Assembly: GCF_031844705.1 (NCBI RefSeq)
Contig: NZ_CP134609.1
Location: forward strand, 7,316,001-7,380,000
Origin: Streptomyces sp. ITFR-16
GTDB taxonomy: Bacteria > Actinomycetota > Actinomycetes > Streptomycetales > Streptomycetaceae
Reading direction: 5' to 3'
DNA length: 64,000 nt
The notes under the pieces were generated by a model. The model was not told where the DNA came from, ran no database searches, and saw nothing but the letters and a program-made list of their open reading frames with translations. Both the position numbers and the translations under genes were made by a program. Below, piece after piece: positions 47,355 through 55,779 of the stretch. Positions within the stretch are counted from its first letter, which is position 1. Every line of letters begins with the position of its first letter.

Positions 47355-48950
47355 GTGAGCACCACCATCGCCCAGGTCGGCGACCCGCGACAGCCCGCCC
47401 CCGCTCCCCGGGAGGGCCGCCTGCTGCCCCGCCTCGCCCGCCCCGCCGCAGCCGTGCTCTCCGGAGCGATGCTGTACGCGAGCTTCCCGCCCCGGCCGCT
47501 GTGGTGGCTGGTTCTGCCCGGTTTCGCGCTGCTCGGCTGGGTGCTGTTCGAGCGCAGGCTCCGGGCCGCGTTCGGGCTCGGGCTGCTGGCCGGACTCGGC
47601 TTCATGCTGCCGCTGCTGCACTGGACCGGCGAGGAGGTCGGCCCGGTGCCGTGGCTGGCCCTGGCCGCCGCCGAGGCCCTGTTCGTCGCGGTGGGCTGCA
47701 TCGGCATCTCCGCCGTGAGCCGGCTCGCCTGCTGGCCGCTGTGGGCGGCCGCCGTCTGGACCCTGGACGAGGCGGTCCGGGCCCGGGTGCCGTTCGGCGG
47801 CTTCCCCTGGGGCAAGATCGCCTTCGGCCAGGCGGACAGCGTGTTCCTGCCGCTCGCGGCGCTGGGCGGCACCCCGCTGCTCTCCTTCGCCGTGGTCCTG
47901 TGCGGCTTCGGGCTGTTCGAGGCGGTGCGCCGCTTCCGTGTCCACCGGGCCACGGGCGAACTGCCGCGCGGCGCCGTCGCGGCGGTCGCCGCGACCGTCC
48001 TGGTGCCGGTGGCCGCGGCCTTCGCGGCGCTGCCGCTGGTGGACGACTCCGCCGAGGACGGCACCGCGACCGTCGCCGCGATCCAGGGCAACGTGCCGAG
48101 GCTCGGCCTCGACTTCAACTCGCAGCGCCGCGCGGTCCTGGACAACCACGCCAACCGCACGGAGCAGCTCGCCCGGGACGTGAAGGCGGGCAAGGTCCCC
48201 CAGCCGGACTTCGTCCTGTGGCCGGAGAACTCCTCCGACCTCGACCCCTACCGCAACGCCGACGCGCGGATCGTCATCGACGACGCGGTGAAGGCCATCG
48301 GGGTGCCGACCGTGATCGGCGCGGTCGTCGAGCCCGACACCGGCAAGCTGCGCAACACCCTGATCCAGTGGGACCCGGACAAGGGCCCGGTGAACACGTA
48401 CGACAAGCGCCACATCCAGCCCTTCGGCGAGTACATGCCGATGCGCTCCTTCGTCCGCGTCTTCAGCTCGGACGTGGACCGGGTGCAGCGGGACTTCGGA
48501 CCGGGCAGGAAGGTGGGCGTCTTCGGCCTGGCGGGCACCAGCGTCGGGTTCGTCACCTGTTACGAGGCGGCGTTCGACGACGCCGTGCGCGACACGGTCG
48601 AGCACGGCGCCCAGATGATCGCCGTCCCCAGCAACAACGCCACCTTCGGCCGCAGCGAGATGACCTACCAGCAGCTCGCCATGTCCAGGGTGCGCGCGGT
48701 CGAGCACAGCCGGTCCGTGGTCGTCCCGGTCACCAGCGGGGTCAGTGCGGTCATCCGCCCGGACGGCACGATCGTCCAGAAGACGAAGATGTTCACGCCG
48801 GACGCCCTGGTCGACGAGGTGCCGCTGCGCTCCTCGCTGACCCCGGCGACCCGGATGGGGCCGCTGCCCGAGGGCCTGCTGGCGCTGCTCGCGGTCATCG
48901 GTCTCGGCTGGGTGGCGGCACGCGCGGCACGCGCACGCCGCGACCGCTGA
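47355..48950 (+). CDS. lnt: Apolipoprotein N-acyltransferase
   Basis: The 531-residue enzyme has six or seven N-terminal helices and a C-terminal nitrilase-like domain. The Glu-Lys-Cys triad is visible as WPENSSD (Glu), NTYDKRHIQPFGE (Lys) and GFVTCYEAAF (Cys). It acylates the N-terminal cysteine of lipoproteins at the outer face of the cytoplasmic membrane. The conserved ASFPPRPLWWL and FPWGKIAFGQ segments are also present. The start is GTG at 47355 behind a -10 box. Streptomyces often carry two Lnt paralogues, so this may be one of two. Confidence 0.93.
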   Translation: MSTTIAQVGDPRQPAPAPREGRLLPRLARPAAAVLSGAMLYASFPPRPLWWLVLPGFALLGWVLFERRLRAAFGLGLLAGLGFMLPLLHWTGEEVGPVPWLALAAAEALFVAVGCIGISAVSRLACWPLWAAAVWTLDEAVRARVPFGGFPWGKIAFGQADSVFLPLAALGGTPLLSFAVVLCGFGLFEAVRRFRVHRATGELPRGAVAAVAATVLVPVAAAFAALPLVDDSAEDGTATVAAIQGNVPRLGLDFNSQRRAVLDNHANRTEQLARDVKAGKVPQPDFVLWPENSSDLDPYRNADARIVIDDAVKAIGVPTVIGAVVEPDTGKLRNTLIQWDPDKGPVNTYDKRHIQPFGEYMPMRSFVRVFSSDVDRVQRDFGPGRKVGVFGLAGTSVGFVTCYEAAFDDAVRDTVEHGAQMIAVPSNNATFGRSEMTYQQLAMSRVRAVEHSRSVVVPVTSGVSAVIRPDGTIVQKTKMFTPDALVDEVPLRSSLTPATRMGPLPEGLLALLAVIGLGWVAARAARARRDR

Positions 48951-48968
48951 GCCGGCCGGCACGGGACG

Positions 48969-48974
48969 TAGGGT
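48969..48974 (+). promoter_or_regulatory. -10 element of a leaderless promoter (NUDIX gene)
   Basis: TAGGGT ends six bases before the ATG at 48981. Confidence 0.45.
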
Positions 48975-48980
48975 CGGGGC

Positions 48981-49460
48981 ATGGCCATTCCTGACTTCAT
49001 CCGCGAGATCCGCGCCACCGCGGGTCACCAGTTGCTCCTGCTGCCCGGCGTCACCGCCGTCGTCTTCGACGACGAGGGCAGAGTGCTGCTCGGACGGCGT
49101 GCCGACACCGGCGAGTGGTCGGTGATCGGAGGCATCTGCGAGCCGGGGGAGCAGCCCGCGACGACGGCGGAGCGCGAGGTGTACGAGGAGACGGCCGTGC
49201 ACTGCGTGGCGGAGCGGGTCGTGCTCACCCAGGCGCTGCCGCCCGTCCAGTACGAGAACGGCGACCGCTGCCAGTTCCTCGACGTCACCTTCCGCTGCCG
49301 GGCCACCGGCGGCACCGCCCGGGTCAACGACGACGAGTCGCTGGAGGTGGGCTGGTTCCACGTCGACGCACTGCCGCAGCTGGCCGAGTTCGCGCTCTTC
49401 CGGATCAAGCAGGCGCTGACGGACGGACCCACCTGGTTCGAGTCGACCGTCCCGCAGTGA
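48981..49460 (+). CDS. NUDIX hydrolase
   Basis: The 159-residue protein has a NUDIX box GICEPGEQPATTAEREVYEETAV (about residues 53-75, of GX5EX7REUXEEXGU form) in which the final Gly is Ala; the catalytic REVYEE core is intact. It hydrolyses a nucleoside diphosphate linked to an unknown moiety. The remaining segments (LLLPGVTAVVFDDEGRVLLGRR and QFLDVTFRCRATGG) resemble the ADP-ribose/NADH pyrophosphatase-like NUDIX proteins. It is followed by a strong bidirectional terminator. Confidence 0.88.
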   Translation: MAIPDFIREIRATAGHQLLLLPGVTAVVFDDEGRVLLGRRADTGEWSVIGGICEPGEQPATTAEREVYEETAVHCVAERVVLTQALPPVQYENGDRCQFLDVTFRCRATGGTARVNDDESLEVGWFHVDALPQLAEFALFRIKQALTDGPTWFESTVPQ

Positions 49461-49466
49461 ACGCGC

Positions 49467-49502
49467 GGGGCCGGGCGGGCCGACTGCGGCCCGCCCGGCC
49501 CC
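49467..49502. terminator. Bidirectional intrinsic terminator hairpin
   Basis: Perfect 15-bp arms (49467-49481 and 49488-49502) enclose a 6-nt loop between the convergent NUDIX and MFS genes. Confidence 0.8.
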
Positions 49503-49514
49503 GGACTACGGGCA

Positions 49515-50987
49515 TCAGACGCTGCGGGCGGTGTCCGCGGACCGCTCTGCGGACGCCTCCCGGACCGCACCCGACGGGCTCTCCGGTTCGACGTCCGCGA
49601 GGTCCCGGTGGCGGGTCTCCTTCGCGCACACGACGGCCAGCACCGTGAGGAGCGCGGCGGCGATCACGTACAGCGCGATGGGCGTCGAGCTGTCGTAGTC
49701 CGCGAGCAGCGCGGTGGCGATGAGCGGCGCGGGGGCGCCCGCCGCGACCGAGGAGAACTGCGCGCCGATCGACGCGCCCGAGTACCGCATCCGGGTCGCG
49801 AACAGCTCCGAGAAGAACGCCGCCTGCGGCGCGTACATCGCCCCGTGGAAGAACAGCCCGACCGTGACGGCGAGCAGCAGGCTCCCGAAGCTCCGGCTGT
49901 CGATCAGCGCGAAGAACGGGAACATCCACAGCCCCACCCCGACCGCGCCCACCAGATAGACGGGCCTGCGCCCGACCCGGTCGGAGAGCGCGCCCCACAG
50001 TGGGATCACGGCGAAGTGGAACGCCGACGCGACGAGGACCGCGTTGAGCGCCGTCTGCTTGCTCAGACCGGCCGCCGTCGTCGCGTAGACCAGGATGAAC
50101 GCCGTGATGACGTAGTAGCTGATGTTCTCCGCCATCCGGGCGCCCATGGCGATCAGCACATCGCGCCAGTGGTGCCGCAGCACGGCCACGACCGGCAGTT
50201 TCTCCGTCGCCCCGGAGGCGGCCCTGCGCTCCTGCGACTGCTTCAGCGCGGCCTTGAACAAGGGTGATTCATCGACAGAGAGACGAATCCACAGGCCGAC
50301 GACCACCAGCACGCCGGAGAGCAGGAACGGTACGCGCCAGCCCCAGGACTCGAAGGCCGAGTCCGACATCAGCGCGGTGAGCGCGGAGAGCACCCCGGTG
50401 GCGAGCAGCTGCCCGGCCGGCGCACCGGTCTGCGGCCACGAGGCCCAGAACCCCCGGCGCTTCGCGTCCCCGTGCTCGGACACCAGCAGGACGGCCCCGC
50501 CCCACTCACCGCCGAGAGCGAAGCCCTGCACCAGCCGGAGCACGGTGAGCAGCACCGGAGCGGCGGCCCCGACCGTGGCGTGCGTCGGCAGCAGCCCGAT
50601 CGCGAAGGTGGCCCCGCCCATCATCAGCAGGCTGAGCACCAGCAGCTTCTTGCGGCCGAGCCGGTCGCCGTAGTGCCCGAAGACCAGGGCGCCGATCGGG
50701 CGGGCGGCGAACCCCACGGCGTAGGTGAGGAAGGACAGCAGAGTGCCGACGAGCGGATCGGACTCCGGGAAGAACAGCTTGTTGAAGACCAGCGCGGCGG
50801 CCGATCCGTAGAGGAAGAAGTCGTACCACTCGATGGTCGTGCCGATGAGGCTCGCGGCGACGATGCGCCGGAGATGCGAGGGGGTGGGGTGGCGATGGGT
50901 ACCACTTCCGGGCGGTGGGCGGGGACGGTTCTGTGGTGCCGCACCGTAGGAAGAGGCGGGTCGGCGGCGTATGTTGCGGGACACCAC
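49515..50987 (-). CDS. MFS transporter, metabolite:H+ symporter (MHS) type
   Basis: The protein has about 490 residues and twelve helices. It carries the MHS-type signatures IGTTIEWYDFFLYG at helix 1, GHYGDRLGRKKLLVLSLLMMG between helices 2 and 3, GFALGGEWGGAVLLVSEH near helix 5 and WGALSDRVGRRPVYL in the second half. These transporters import small acids, betaine or shikimate-like compounds with protons. The true start is uncertain: two adjacent GTG codons (50987, 50984) suit the usual N-terminus, but the ribosome-binding site is weak. An Arg/Pro-rich extension to 51269 is unlikely. Confidence 0.8.
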   Translation of the reverse strand: MVSRNIRRRPASSYGAAPQNRPRPPPGSGTHRHPTPSHLRRIVAASLIGTTIEWYDFFLYGSAAALVFNKLFFPESDPLVGTLLSFLTYAVGFAARPIGALVFGHYGDRLGRKKLLVLSLLMMGGATFAIGLLPTHATVGAAAPVLLTVLRLVQGFALGGEWGGAVLLVSEHGDAKRRGFWASWPQTGAPAGQLLATGVLSALTALMSDSAFESWGWRVPFLLSGVLVVVGLWIRLSVDESPLFKAALKQSQERRAASGATEKLPVVAVLRHHWRDVLIAMGARMAENISYYVITAFILVYATTAAGLSKQTALNAVLVASAFHFAVIPLWGALSDRVGRRPVYLVGAVGVGLWMFPFFALIDSRSFGSLLLAVTVGLFFHGAMYAPQAAFFSELFATRMRYSGASIGAQFSSVAAGAPAPLIATALLADYDSSTPIALYVIAAALLTVLAVVCAKETRHRDLADVEPESPSGAVREASAERSADTARSV

Positions 50988-51030
50988 AGATCCGTTCACC
51001 GGAGTGCGGGCACCCACCATGGAGGGCCGG

Positions 51031-51219
51031 TCACCAATGGGGTGTGGGCACGGTCGGGGTGTCGTCGTCGCCGCGTACCGGTCGTGGCGGCTGGTTGAGG
51101 ACCTCACGTGCCGTGCGGCCCTCGCCGCCGGCGGGGCGCGGCCGGGGGCGGACCCGGCTGCCGAGCAGGAGGGCGACGAGTTGGAGGAGGAGGGTGAGTG
51201 CCCCTTTGGTCCGTTCCAC
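51031..51219 (-). CDS. Putative small membrane-anchored or secreted peptide, 62 aa
   Basis: A GTG at 51219 is preceded by a strong GGAAGGA site at 7-8 nt. The 62-residue product has a positively charged start (ERTK), one hydrophobic helix (about residues 7-20, ALTLLLQLVALLLG) and a basic Pro-rich middle. The acidic tail ends DDDTPTVPTPHW. This is the shape of a signal-peptide-bearing pheromone or a small membrane protein. It is divergent from the LuxR/TrmB-like regulator at 51321, a suggestive but unproven link. I recognise no family. Confidence 0.5.
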   Translation of the reverse strand: MERTKGALTLLLQLVALLLGSRVRPRPRPAGGEGRTAREVLNQPPRPVRGDDDTPTVPTPHW

Positions 51220-51320
51220 GGTGATTCCTTCCAGGGGGTCTGGTGAATATCTACCGCGCATCTGAACAATAGACATCAGTACGGGCGGGGGCTGAGTCAT
51301 CTGACTGACGAGGGGGTTGG

Positions 51321-52382
51321 GTGGGCGGCATGGGTGAGGGCGGCCAGTTACCGGGTCTGCGCAGGGCGGCCGGCGGGACGGTGTCCGGGACACAGTTGTC
51401 CGAGGAGGCCGTCCGGGTGTTCCGGTGGGTGAGCGACCAGGGATCGTGCGACGTCAAGACACTGGGCGCGACACTGGGGCTGTCCGAGAGCTGCGTGGCC
51501 TCGGCGGTGGCGACACTGACCGGTCTGCTGCTGCTGAGGCATCTGCCCGAGGACCCCGACCGGCTGGTACCGGTGGCGCCGGACGCGGCCATCGCCGCGC
51601 TGGTCGCGCCGAAGGAGGCGGGGCTGCGCCGGCAGCTCGCCGAGATCGACCAGCTCCGGGGCGAACTGGCCCTGCTGACGCCGTTCTACGCGGAGGGGCG
51701 GCGCCGGCGTCAGGGGCGGGCTCCCCTGACGGAGGTCACGGACCTGAAGACCGTCGTCGGCATGATCACCGAGGCGACCATGCGGTGCCGTCAGGAGGTC
51801 CGCACCTGTCACCCCGGCGGCGGCCGCTCCCCGACGCTCCTGGAGCAGGCGTTCGTACGGGACCGGGACATGCTGCGCCGGGGCGTGCGGATGCGCACCC
51901 TCTACCAGCACACGGCCCGCTACCACCTGCCCACCCAGGAGTACGCGCGGCGGATGACCGACGAGGGCGCCGAGATCAGGACGCTGAGCGAACTGTTCGG
52001 CCGCATGGTCGCGTTCGACGGGGAGACGGTGTTCATCCCGCACCAGGACGACCTGGACGCGGCCATCGTCATCCACGACCCGTCCACGGTGACCTACCTG
52101 TGCGCGACCTTCGACCACGCGTGGTCGCTGGCCGAGCCCTACCACCCGGCCTGGACGGAGAGTTCGGCGCGCGACGAGGTGAAGCAGGCCATCGTGAGGC
52201 TGCTGGCGGAGGGCATGAAGGACGAGATGGTGGCCCGGCGGCTGGGGATGTCGCTGCGCACCTGCCGCAAGCACATCGCCGAGATCATGGAGCAGCTGGG
52301 GGCGGCCAGCCGCTTCCAGGCCGGCTATCTGGCCCGGGTCCAGTCCTCCGGCCCGGCCGCGGCGGCCCCGGGCGGGGCCTGA
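51321..52382 (+). CDS. TrmB/LuxR-like transcriptional regulator
   Basis: The 353-residue regulator has an N-terminal winged-helix (about 25-85; AVRVFRWVSDQGSCDVKTLGATLGLSESCVASAVATL). A central ligand-like domain is related to the phospholipase-D-like TrmB sensor (EATMRCRQEVRTCHPGGGRSP, DGETVFIPHQDD). A C-terminal LuxR-type helix-turn-helix follows (about 290-340; LLAEGMKDEMVARRLGMSLRTCRKHIAEIMEQLGA). This layout is common in Streptomyces next to secondary-metabolite genes. GTG 51321 is taken because a GAGGGGG site precedes it at about 5 nt; the ATG at 51330 is possible. It faces the SARP gene. Confidence 0.85.
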   Translation: MGGMGEGGQLPGLRRAAGGTVSGTQLSEEAVRVFRWVSDQGSCDVKTLGATLGLSESCVASAVATLTGLLLLRHLPEDPDRLVPVAPDAAIAALVAPKEAGLRRQLAEIDQLRGELALLTPFYAEGRRRRQGRAPLTEVTDLKTVVGMITEATMRCRQEVRTCHPGGGRSPTLLEQAFVRDRDMLRRGVRMRTLYQHTARYHLPTQEYARRMTDEGAEIRTLSELFGRMVAFDGETVFIPHQDDLDAAIVIHDPSTVTYLCATFDHAWSLAEPYHPAWTESSARDEVKQAIVRLLAEGMKDEMVARRLGMSLRTCRKHIAEIMEQLGAASRFQAGYLARVQSSGPAAAAPGGA

Positions 52383-52387
52383 CCGCC

Positions 52388-54313
52388 TCACCGCGCAGGG
52401 TGCCCGGCGGCGGGCGGCCCCGGCGCCGCGTCGGACGGGGCCCGCCTCGGCCCGCCCGGCGCGGCCGCCTGCTCCCGGGCGAACAGCAGTGTCAGCCAAG
52501 GCAGTTCGTAGTGGACGGTCTCCGCGCCCGCCGCCGAGTGCGCGGTCACCTCGGGGCAGGACGGCGGCGCCAGGACGCCGACGTCGATCAGGCCCTCCAG
52601 CGCCCGCTGCGCGTTCCGGCCGTCGAGGTTCAGGGCGCGGGCGGCCGTGCGCAGGGAGAACGCCGGGTCCGGCAGCGCGGCCAGCGCACGGAGGGTGGCG
52701 CGGGCGGGGACGGGCAGCCGGGCCCACGCGCCGGCGAGACGGGCGCGGACCCCGAAGCCGCCGGACGCGAGCTCGTCCAGCGCCTCCGAAGGGTGCTCCA
52801 GGCGGTCCGCGTACTGCCCGAGCGGCATGTGGCGCAGCACGGCCAGCCGGTTCCCGGCCGCCCGCAGGGCGAACGGCAGGAGCCCGGTCGCGGCGACGAT
52901 GCGTACGGCGGCGGCGTACTCGGCGGCCAGCCTGGTCCGGCCGACGATCCCGCCGAGCAGGTCGAGCGCCTCCTCGGCGGACAGCGGCGGGAGTTCGGTG
53001 CGGTAGGCGGACTCCAGACATGGCAGCCGGCTGCGGGAGGTGACCAGGGCGGCGGTGGGGCCCGACGGCGGCAGCAGCGGGCCGAGCGCGGCGGCGTCGG
53101 GCGCGTCGTCGAGGACCAGCAGGATCCGGCGCCCGGACAGCCAGGAGCGCCAGACGGTGGCGGCCTCCTCGCGGTCGGCGGGCAGCCGCTCGGCGCACCC
53201 CAGCGAGCGCGCCAGCTCCGCGAGGACCGAGGCCCACGGCCGGGTGGAACCGTCCTCGGCGCACAGCCGGGTGGCGACCACCCCGTCCGGATAGCGTGCG
53301 GCCAGGCGGTGCGCGACATGCACGGCGAGGGCCGTCTTGCCGACCCCGGCCGGACCGGTGAGCAGCACCGGGGGCCCGCCCTCGCAGCTCAGCTGTGCGG
53401 CGACCGCCTCCAGCTCGGGGGTCCGTCCGGTGAAGTCGGCGAGGTCGGGCGGCAGCAGCCGGGGCCCGGCGGGTCCGCCGCGCGGCCGGAGCGGGGCCAC
53501 GTCCTCCAGCAGGGCGCGGTAGGCGCTCTGCAGCGCCCCGCCCGGCTCCAGTCCCAGTTCCCGGGAGAGCTGCTGGCGGCAGTCGTCGTACGCCGCCAGC
53601 GCCTCGGTCCTGCGCCCGACCCGGTGCAGCGCGGTCAGCTGGGCCGCGCGCAGCCGCTCCCGCAGCGGGTGGCGGCTCACCATCTCGTCCACGGTGTCGG
53701 CGACCGGCGCCGGCTCACCGGCCTCCAACTGGGCCTCCGCCCAAGCCTCGTACACGGCGAGCCGGCGGGTGTGCTGCCGCTCGACGGCGGCCCGCAGCAC
53801 ATCGGCCCGGGCCGCGAGATCGCTGAAGGGGTCGTGCCGCCACAGGTCCAGCGCCTGGCGGTAGAGCCGCGCGGCGCGGCTCGGGGCGCCCGCGCGGACC
53901 TCCGCGTCGCCGCGCCGGGCGAGTTCCTCGAACCGCAGGCTGTCGCACTCGTCGGCGCCGAGGTGCAGGACGTAGCCGCCGGGGCCGTGGCTCAGCCGGC
54001 CGAGATCGTCGGGGTCGAGCACCCGGCGCAGCGTCGAGACGTACACCTGGAGGTTCTTGCGGGCCGTGCGGGGCGGGTCGTCCGGCCAGACGGCGTCGGT
54101 GAGTTCCTCCATGGAGACCGGTGTGTTCGGCCGGGTGAGCAGGACGGCCAGGACGAGGCGCTGCTTCAGCGGGCCGAGCGGCAGGGGCAGGCCGTTGCGG
54201 GAGGCGCGCAACGGGCCGAGAAGGTCCAGACGGAGAAGGGCGGTGGTGCCGGTGCTCTCGCGCGGAATCCCGGGAACAGTCTCCCTGCGGCTTTCCGTGA
54301 AAGTGTCGGTCAT
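52388..54313 (-). CDS. AfsR/SARP family transcriptional regulator with NB-ARC-type ATPase domain
   Basis: The 641-residue protein has an OmpR-type winged helix (about 25-110; PLGPLKQRLVLAVLLTRPNTPVSMEEL, AVWPDDPP), a bacterial transcriptional activation domain (about 115-260) and a P-loop ATPase (about 285-500). The ATPase shows Walker A VLLTGPAGVGKTALAVH and the Walker-B-like RRILLVLDDAPD. It lacks the large TPR tail of full-length AfsR. Divergent orientation to the radical SAM operon suggests that it activates that operon. ATG 54313 follows a GAGGGAA site; Thr/Glu-rich residues start the protein. Confidence 0.88.
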   Translation of the reverse strand: MTDTFTESRRETVPGIPRESTGTTALLRLDLLGPLRASRNGLPLPLGPLKQRLVLAVLLTRPNTPVSMEELTDAVWPDDPPRTARKNLQVYVSTLRRVLDPDDLGRLSHGPGGYVLHLGADECDSLRFEELARRGDAEVRAGAPSRAARLYRQALDLWRHDPFSDLAARADVLRAAVERQHTRRLAVYEAWAEAQLEAGEPAPVADTVDEMVSRHPLRERLRAAQLTALHRVGRRTEALAAYDDCRQQLSRELGLEPGGALQSAYRALLEDVAPLRPRGGPAGPRLLPPDLADFTGRTPELEAVAAQLSCEGGPPVLLTGPAGVGKTALAVHVAHRLAARYPDGVVATRLCAEDGSTRPWASVLAELARSLGCAERLPADREEAATVWRSWLSGRRILLVLDDAPDAAALGPLLPPSGPTAALVTSRSRLPCLESAYRTELPPLSAEEALDLLGGIVGRTRLAAEYAAAVRIVAATGLLPFALRAAGNRLAVLRHMPLGQYADRLEHPSEALDELASGGFGVRARLAGAWARLPVPARATLRALAALPDPAFSLRTAARALNLDGRNAQRALEGLIDVGVLAPPSCPEVTAHSAAGAETVHYELPWLTLLFAREQAAAPGGPRRAPSDAAPGPPAAGHPAR

Positions 54314-54729
54314 TTCCCTCAGCCCCTTCCCCAGCCGGTGTCGTCGGAGTTCGGGGAGAAGAGAGCAATTCCGTGCACGAAAGCCTCCGGGGAGCGGGTC
54401 GGGGGGTGAGCGAATCCGCGAGGAGCCGGGAAGAGCGGTGAAGCGGCCGGGAATTCGAAGGAATTCATTCCGTTCTTCACAGCATGCGCACAAGCCGGGG
54501 GCGGTGCCATGGGCTCGAGCGTGGCTCAAGGTGCATGCAGCAACGCACCCGCCGGGATAGACACGGCACAAAGCCTCATATGCGGACTAAGCGAACGGCC
54601 ATGTTCGGCCGCTCGGACGGCCGGGCGGCCCCGCAGCGCGTACCGCCGCCGAACCGGACACCAACCGCCACCGAACCGGCGCCGCACACCCTGGCACCGC
54701 ATGTCCCGGTGACCGACGGAGGTGACGCG
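54314..54729. other. 416-bp intergenic region between SARP gene and radical SAM operon
   Basis: It holds the promoters of both divergent transcription units, the GGAATTC direct repeats at 54450-54466 and a possible TAGACA -10 hexamer at 54558-54563. An ATG at 54509 could open a 67-aa Arg-rich frame and another frame runs into the radical SAM gene, but neither has convincing coding character. Confidence 0.45.
54450..54466 (+). repeat. Heptamer direct repeat GGAATTC, candidate SARP box
   Basis: GGAATTC occurs at 54450-54456 and again at 54460-54466 (10-nt period), followed by CATTCC. AT-rich direct heptamers upstream of a SARP-controlled operon are typical of SARP operators, although their usual period is 11. 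Confidence 0.4.
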
Positions 54730-55779
54730 ATGCGACTGGCGGAGATCATCGAGCTGCGTCCCGTACCGGCCGCAGGGCTGCTCGCGACCCTCACCAGGCG
54801 CTGCCCGCTGAGCTGCGCCCACTGCTCCACGTCCTCGGGCCCCCGGGGCGAGGACACCCCGGCCGACGCCCTGCGCCGCTTCGTCGGCGGCTTCACCCCG
54901 GGCGACCGTCCGGAGGTCCTCATGCTCACGGGCGGCGAACCGCTGCTGCGGCCCGCGCTCGTCGACGGCCTCGCCGGGCTCGCGGCATCGGCCGGCACCC
55001 GGACGTCGGTACTCAGCGGCATGTTCTTCGCGACCGACGGGAAAGTACCCGCCCGCATCATGCGCGCCCTTCGGCACATCGACCACTTCTCCGCGAGCAT
55101 CGACGTATTCCATGAACGCGAAGTACCGCGCGCGGCCGCTTTCCGGGCCGTGCACCGCATCATGGAAAGCGGAATCGAGGTGAGTTTCCACGCGGTGGGC
55201 CGGTCGGCCGACGATCCGTATCTCACCGACATCACCGCGTCGATACGCGCCGAGTTCCGCGACCGCGCCGCCGTCCTCGTCAACCACGTCCGGCCGGCGG
55301 GGCGCGCGGCGAGCTGGGCCACCGCCCGCCAGGTCCCGCCCGAAGGCACCGGGCAGCGTCCGGCCCCCTGCGCGATGGCGGCCTGGCCGGTGGTCGCCTT
55401 CGACGGCACGGTCACGGCCTGCTGCAACCAGCGCGTGGTCGACGCCCGCCCCGTACCGGACCATCTGCGCCTGGGACACATCGCCGTGGACGACTGGCAG
55501 GCCATCCGGCGCCGCTGCCAGGACTCACCCGTGCTGCGCACCATCCGTACCGCCGGCGCCGGGTCCTGCGCCGACTGCCGCAGCCTGGCCCGGCGGCCCG
55601 CCGAGCTGGACGCCGCCGAACGCGCCGGGTCCCGCCCGGCCGCCGGTGCGATGGACACCCTCGGTGCCCGCCTCCAGCGCGACGCGGGCGCCGCCGCGCT
55701 GCTGCGGCGCTACGGCAGCGGCCCCTACGCGCCGCTCGTCCTGCTCGGCGGCCCCGGCGACGAGGAGACGTCCCCATGA
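54730..55779 (+). CDS. Radical SAM/SPASM-like enzyme
   Basis: The 349-residue enzyme has the canonical cluster motif CPLSCAHC (Cys25, Cys29, Cys32), a glycine-rich MLTGGEPLL SAM segment and the typical partial TIM barrel. A Cys-rich C-terminal region has CAMAAWPVVAFDGTVTACCNQ and CADCRS, reminiscent of SPASM or twitch auxiliary-cluster domains. It would generate a 5'-deoxyadenosyl radical to modify a peptide. ATG 54730 has a perfect GGAGGT site at 6-8 nt, although the frame is open to 54484. It is followed without gap (ATGA overlap) by the diiron-like protein. Confidence 0.9.
   Translation: MRLAEIIELRPVPAAGLLATLTRRCPLSCAHCSTSSGPRGEDTPADALRRFVGGFTPGDRPEVLMLTGGEPLLRPALVDGLAGLAASAGTRTSVLSGMFFATDGKVPARIMRALRHIDHFSASIDVFHEREVPRAAAFRAVHRIMESGIEVSFHAVGRSADDPYLTDITASIRAEFRDRAAVLVNHVRPAGRAASWATARQVPPEGTGQRPAPCAMAAWPVVAFDGTVTACCNQRVVDARPVPDHLRLGHIAVDDWQAIRRRCQDSPVLRTIRTAGAGSCADCRSLARRPAELDAAERAGSRPAAGAMDTLGARLQRDAGAAALLRRYGSGPYAPLVLLGGPGDEETSP

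Noticed and set aside
54509..54712. 67-aa frame between SARP and radical SAM genes as a RiPP precursor
   Set aside because: It has two N-terminal Cys but an Arg-rich, unstructured tail, only a weak ribosome-binding site, and it lies in an upstream control region; kept only as a remote possibility.
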